A DNA stretch of 7,856 nt from Spirochaetaceae bacterium (GTDB taxonomy: Bacteria; Spirochaetota; Spirochaetia; Treponematales; Treponemataceae). Positions 5,489 to 7,856 of the stretch are shown piece by piece. Both the position numbers and the translations under genes were made by a program. The notes beneath the pieces were generated by a model. That model was not told the DNA's origin. It saw only the letters and a program-made list of their open reading frames with translations, and searched no databases. The stretch lies in contig JAFNZQ010000295.1 in NCBI GenBank assembly GCA_017382775.1, forward strand, positions 1 through 7,856. Reading direction: 5' to 3'. The first letter of the stretch is position 1, and every line of letters starts with the position of its first letter.

Positions 5489-7266
5489 CGGTTACCGCTT
5501 TTTTCGGGACGAATCATAAGGGAAATTGTCCTTTCGATTTCACCACCATTTTTTATGTTAAGGTGCCATTTTGTTTTAACGGAAGTGGCTACAAAATGTC
5601 CTTCATTTTCCACGGGACGGATTGATACATCAACGATTTCATTGGGTTCCAAAATGAAGGCAACTTGATTGGGATCGGTTAATTGGATAAAAGATGCGTT
5701 ATCAAAACAGACTTCGTTGGCTTCAAGGTTTTTGAAAGAAAAGTTGTGATCTTCGGCAATTAACTCAAGGCTTTGTGATAAAAAATTCTTAACTTTTACG
5801 GAAAAATAATTTTCAACGAAGAATTCGGCATCCAAGTCCTCACCGGTTTTGTTGGTAATTATATATTGCACGGAAAAGGCACTGTTACTGAACAAAAATC
5901 GTTTTTTTATAAAAATTCCCTCATGAACGGTTGTAATAAGAACCTCGGACTTTGTGGGTTTTGAATATTTGTAATCGCACTCGTATAACTTCAAAAATTT
6001 ATCGCCGATTTTCATCGTGTCCACAAAGAGTTTCTTTTCAAAAAAGTTATTCTCACAAGGGGTATTAGCATAATTGTGACAATTTGAAAACACGTCCAAT
6101 TCAAACACAACACCGCCCACCAAAGAAATAAAGGCCGTGTATTGTTCATGTTGAGCGATGTATTCAATACGGTCATCACAATCGATGTCGGAATAGGTAA
6201 TCCCGGATTTAACACTTTGTTTGCGACGTACAATTTTTTCGGCGGACAACAAATAGTTATAAAATTTGGAGCGGATTTCATTACGATTACCGGAGGGTAA
6301 AAAAAAGTGGTGGCACTGAGAGGGTAAAATCTTTTCAGTTTTTACCACATCTTTTTGTATTTTATCCAACTTACCTTGGTTTATAATGCTTTCGGTGTAA
6401 AGCATTCGATAATACATTGCGGATAATTCAGGCCAAAATTTTATGAAGTCCTTGGCACCGGCACGATAGTTGGGACCTATGAAATTTTTTTCACGGATGA
6501 AATTACTTTTTGAAGAATTTAATCCGCCAAGCAAGTTAATCTTCTGTGCTCGTCCCAAATTGGAAATATTATTGGCTATTGATGAAAACTTTATTCTCTC
6601 GGAAACTTCAATAATCTTCTGAAAAAAATCATTTGTGAACAAGGTTTTTGCAACATCCTCATTGATGAAATTCACAAAAACCGAATCTTCCGTTTTATTT
6701 TCGGCTAAAATATTGTCAAAATCGGGAGGTGCGGATGAATATGGGAACAGATAAATGTATTTATCACAATCTTCCACAATAAAATGCTTGTGAATGGACA
6801 TTGAGCCCACCAAACAGTCCTTAAAGAGAGTATCCTCAATGAATGAATACCGAAATCCGTTTATACACAGTGAATTTATCAGTGATGAATGCCATGCACT
6901 GTCTTCCACAAAAAATCCGCGAGGTTTCTTGCTAAAAAGTTTTCGTACATGTGTTGTTAAAAGTTCGATTTGGTGATTACGATCAATGCTTGGCAAAAAT
7001 TCAAAATAAGGACCGTAGTACCCTCCTCCAAGAATTTCCACCTGTCCCGAATTGACAAGTTGTTCCAGGAGAATTACGGATTCGCTGTGGTGTTTTTTCA
7101 GCCAGTCCAATTGGTAGCCGGTGAAAAAAAAAGTCCAGCCTATTTTGGGGTTTTCATTCAAGAAGTGCAACAATGGAATATACACTTCCGAATAAGCAGC
7201 TTCACGACGGACATCACTTTCAAAAGGAGAAAAATTACTTGCAAGCCCCAAAGAAATAAAACTCAC
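5464..7266 (-). CDS. GH57/4-alpha-glucanotransferase-like protein with degenerate catalytic motifs
   Basis: This 600-aa protein (GTG start) has the layout of GH57 4-alpha-glucanotransferase/alpha-amylase-type proteins: a barrel-like region at 1-290, a DUF1925-like segment around 315-350 (FYNYLLSAEKI, 335-345) and a DUF1926-like beta domain from about 357 (YSDIDCDDRIEYI, GGVVFELDVF, HNYANT) to the end. Recognisable GH57 landmarks include NSGQVEILGGGYYGP (72-86) and NGFRYSFIEDTLF (136-148). The key residues are poor: there is no His-Gln-Pro near the N-terminus, FYEP reads YYGP, the W-L-x-E-R-V-W nucleophile region reads FFVEDSAW (118-125), and no DDGEKF is seen. There is no signal peptide. GTG 7266 is chosen because it starts with the family's first strand, follows GGAG at 9 bases, and overlaps the rnfB stop by one base. 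An upstream ATG at 7380 would overlap rnfB by 115 bases. The family is fairly sure; catalytic activity is doubtful. Confidence 0.8.
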   Translation of the reverse strand: MSFISLGLASNFSPFESDVRREAAYSEVYIPLLHFLNENPKIGWTFFFTGYQLDWLKKHHSESVILLEQLVNSGQVEILGGGYYGPYFEFLPSIDRNHQIELLTTHVRKLFSKKPRGFFVEDSAWHSSLINSLCINGFRYSFIEDTLFKDCLVGSMSIHKHFIVEDCDKYIYLFPYSSAPPDFDNILAENKTEDSVFVNFINEDVAKTLFTNDFFQKIIEVSERIKFSSIANNISNLGRAQKINLLGGLNSSKSNFIREKNFIGPNYRAGAKDFIKFWPELSAMYYRMLYTESIINQGKLDKIQKDVVKTEKILPSQCHHFFLPSGNRNEIRSKFYNYLLSAEKIVRRKQSVKSGITYSDIDCDDRIEYIAQHEQYTAFISLVGGVVFELDVFSNCHNYANTPCENNFFEKKLFVDTMKIGDKFLKLYECDYKYSKPTKSEVLITTVHEGIFIKKRFLFSNSAFSVQYIITNKTGEDLDAEFFVENYFSVKVKNFLSQSLELIAEDHNFSFKNLEANEVCFDNASFIQLTDPNQVAFILEPNEIVDVSIRPVENEGHFVATSVKTKWHLNIKNGGEIERTISLMIRPEKSGNRQWFAKNS

Positions 7267-7856
7267 TACATCGTTCTCCGATTTTTTTCCCACCACAAAA
7301 TTGCATTGTACCAAAATTTCCAAATTTTGAAATGCTTCATTGGTTTTTGCTGGAAGGATTCCACAATGTTTCGTGGGCATGCTTTAATTATATATTCAGG
7401 CTTTTCGACTTTGGTAATTTTAGTGGGATTTACCCGAGCACATCCGTCCAAAAGAAAGATGGATTCCTTGGAAACTTCCACACATCGCTTGCAGCCATTA
7501 CAGGAAACGGAACATTGGGGCGTACTGCCGGCACAGGGTATTGCCACAGGAGAATTTTTCGGTAGTAGCTCGATAATTCCGTTGGGACAAACATCAACGC
7601 ATTTTCCGCATCCGTTGCAGGCCGCTGTAACCACAGCGGTGTTATTAACAAGTGTTATGGCATTTTGGGGACAGACGGAAACGCAATCACCAAAACCGAT
7701 ACAAGCCATTTTACACACGGATTTATTGCCATAGTATTCTTTGAACAAGGTACAATTTTTTTCACCGGCAAAGGTTTTATACAGAATTTTAACATCTTTG
7801 GAGGAAGAACATCGCACAAAGGCCTTACGTCCCGTGGGCTGATATGTGTCAAAAAA
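7266..7856 (-). CDS. rnfB: RnfB-type iron-sulfur electron transport protein, C-terminal part (5' end outside window)
   Basis: The minus-strand frame is open from the window edge to TAG at 7268-7266, 196 residues, so this is the C-terminal part of a larger protein. RnfB passes electrons from ferredoxin within the membrane Rnf complex (ferredoxin:NAD+ oxidoreductase, ion-pumping). The RnfB signature is CKMACIGFGDCVSVCP (7715-7668), with C-x3-C-x5-C-x3-CP, followed by CNGCGKCVDVCP (7619-7584), so the first module has eight cysteines for two [4Fe-4S] clusters. A second module follows: CNGCKRCVEVS (7502-7470), with Ser for the fourth Cys, and a lone ACP (7382-7374) where the second motif should be. 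A Trp-rich, basic C-terminus follows. GTG 7817 is not a real start; the frame and RnfB-like sequence continue upstream. The GH57-like gene overlaps its stop by one base. Other Rnf genes are not in the window. Confidence 0.82.
   Translation of the reverse strand, partial: FFDTYQPTGRKAFVRCSSSKDVKILYKTFAGEKNCTLFKEYYGNKSVCKMACIGFGDCVSVCPQNAITLVNNTAVVTAACNGCGKCVDVCPNGIIELLPKNSPVAIPCAGSTPQCSVSCNGCKRCVEVSKESIFLLDGCARVNPTKITKVEKPEYIIKACPRNIVESFQQKPMKHFKIWKFWYNAILWWEKNRRTM
7276..7279 (-). promoter_or_regulatory. Ribosome binding site deciding the GTG start at 7266
   Basis: Minus-strand GGAG inside the last codons of rnfB is followed by 9 bases and then GTG at 7266. The rnfB stop and this start share a G in TAGTG, the arrangement expected for translational coupling. 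Confidence 0.65.

Noticed and set aside
5489..5504. CGGTTACCG followed by CTTTTTT as a terminator after the solute-binding gene
   Set aside because: With a realistic loop the stem is only 3 bp, too weak for an intrinsic terminator, and the sequence is coding on the other strand.
6970..7734. A 254-codon plus-strand open frame antisense to rnfB and the GH57-like gene
   Set aside because: Its second half is simply the antisense of the Cys-rich ferredoxin repeats, giving Gln/Thr/His-Pro-rich repeats typical of antisense artefacts. It has no family features and crosses two well-supported genes.
1..7856. Mobile elements, CRISPR, tRNA/rRNA, toxin-antitoxin or defence genes
   Set aside because: No terminal inverted repeats, regularly spaced repeats, tRNA-like cloverleaf or related coding motifs were seen on either strand by reading; no tool-based scan was possible.

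Overview
This 7.9 kb, AT-rich window looks like ordinary chromosome from a spirochaete, most likely a Treponema-like host-associated species. The pointers are an RseP gene followed by a small outer-membrane-type protein, a shortened NFACT (RqcH-like) protein, a GAF-GGDEF cyclase, an FmdB-type zinc ribbon, an RnfB protein, and a family 57 glycosidase-like protein with a DUF1926-type C-terminus. Frequent TTG/GTG starts and very tight gene packing fit. The genus is inferred from protein character, not from a marker gene.

Layout. Positions 1-2669 (+) hold the 3' part of rseP, a 184-aa secreted small beta-barrel candidate, and an NFACT protein starting 2 bases after the barrel gene. They read as one transcript concerned with envelope proteolysis and ribosome rescue. 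A strong extended -10 promoter (2707-2735) then drives a GAF-GGDEF diguanylate cyclase (2756-3853). Its stop codon interlocks with that of the convergent FmdB gene (3850-4089, -). A 124-base divergent region (4090-4213) carries an FmdB promoter and a near-consensus promoter for a solute-binding protein (4214-5488, +). That promoter puts transcription start on the ATG itself, predicting a leaderless mRNA. The solute-binding gene overlaps tail-to-tail by 25 bp with a GH57-like gene (5464-7266, -), which is coupled by a 1-base TAGTG overlap to an upstream rnfB (7266 to beyond 7856, -).

The most interesting part is the minus-strand rnfB/GH57-like pair. The RnfB C-terminal ferredoxin module has lost exactly the four cysteines that would hold one of its two clusters. 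The GH57-like protein keeps the fold-level landmarks (DUF1925/1926-type C-terminus) but has lost the His-Gln-Pro motif, the usual nucleophile context and the DDGEKF-type motif, so it looks like a non-catalytic or re-purposed member. The NFACT protein lacks room for the helix-hairpin-helix region and has Glu-Arg in place of the functional Asp-Arg pair.

No tRNA, rRNA, CRISPR array, insertion sequence, phage gene or convincing intrinsic terminator was seen. No gene-free stretch exceeds 300 bases; the largest (4090-4213) is annotated.
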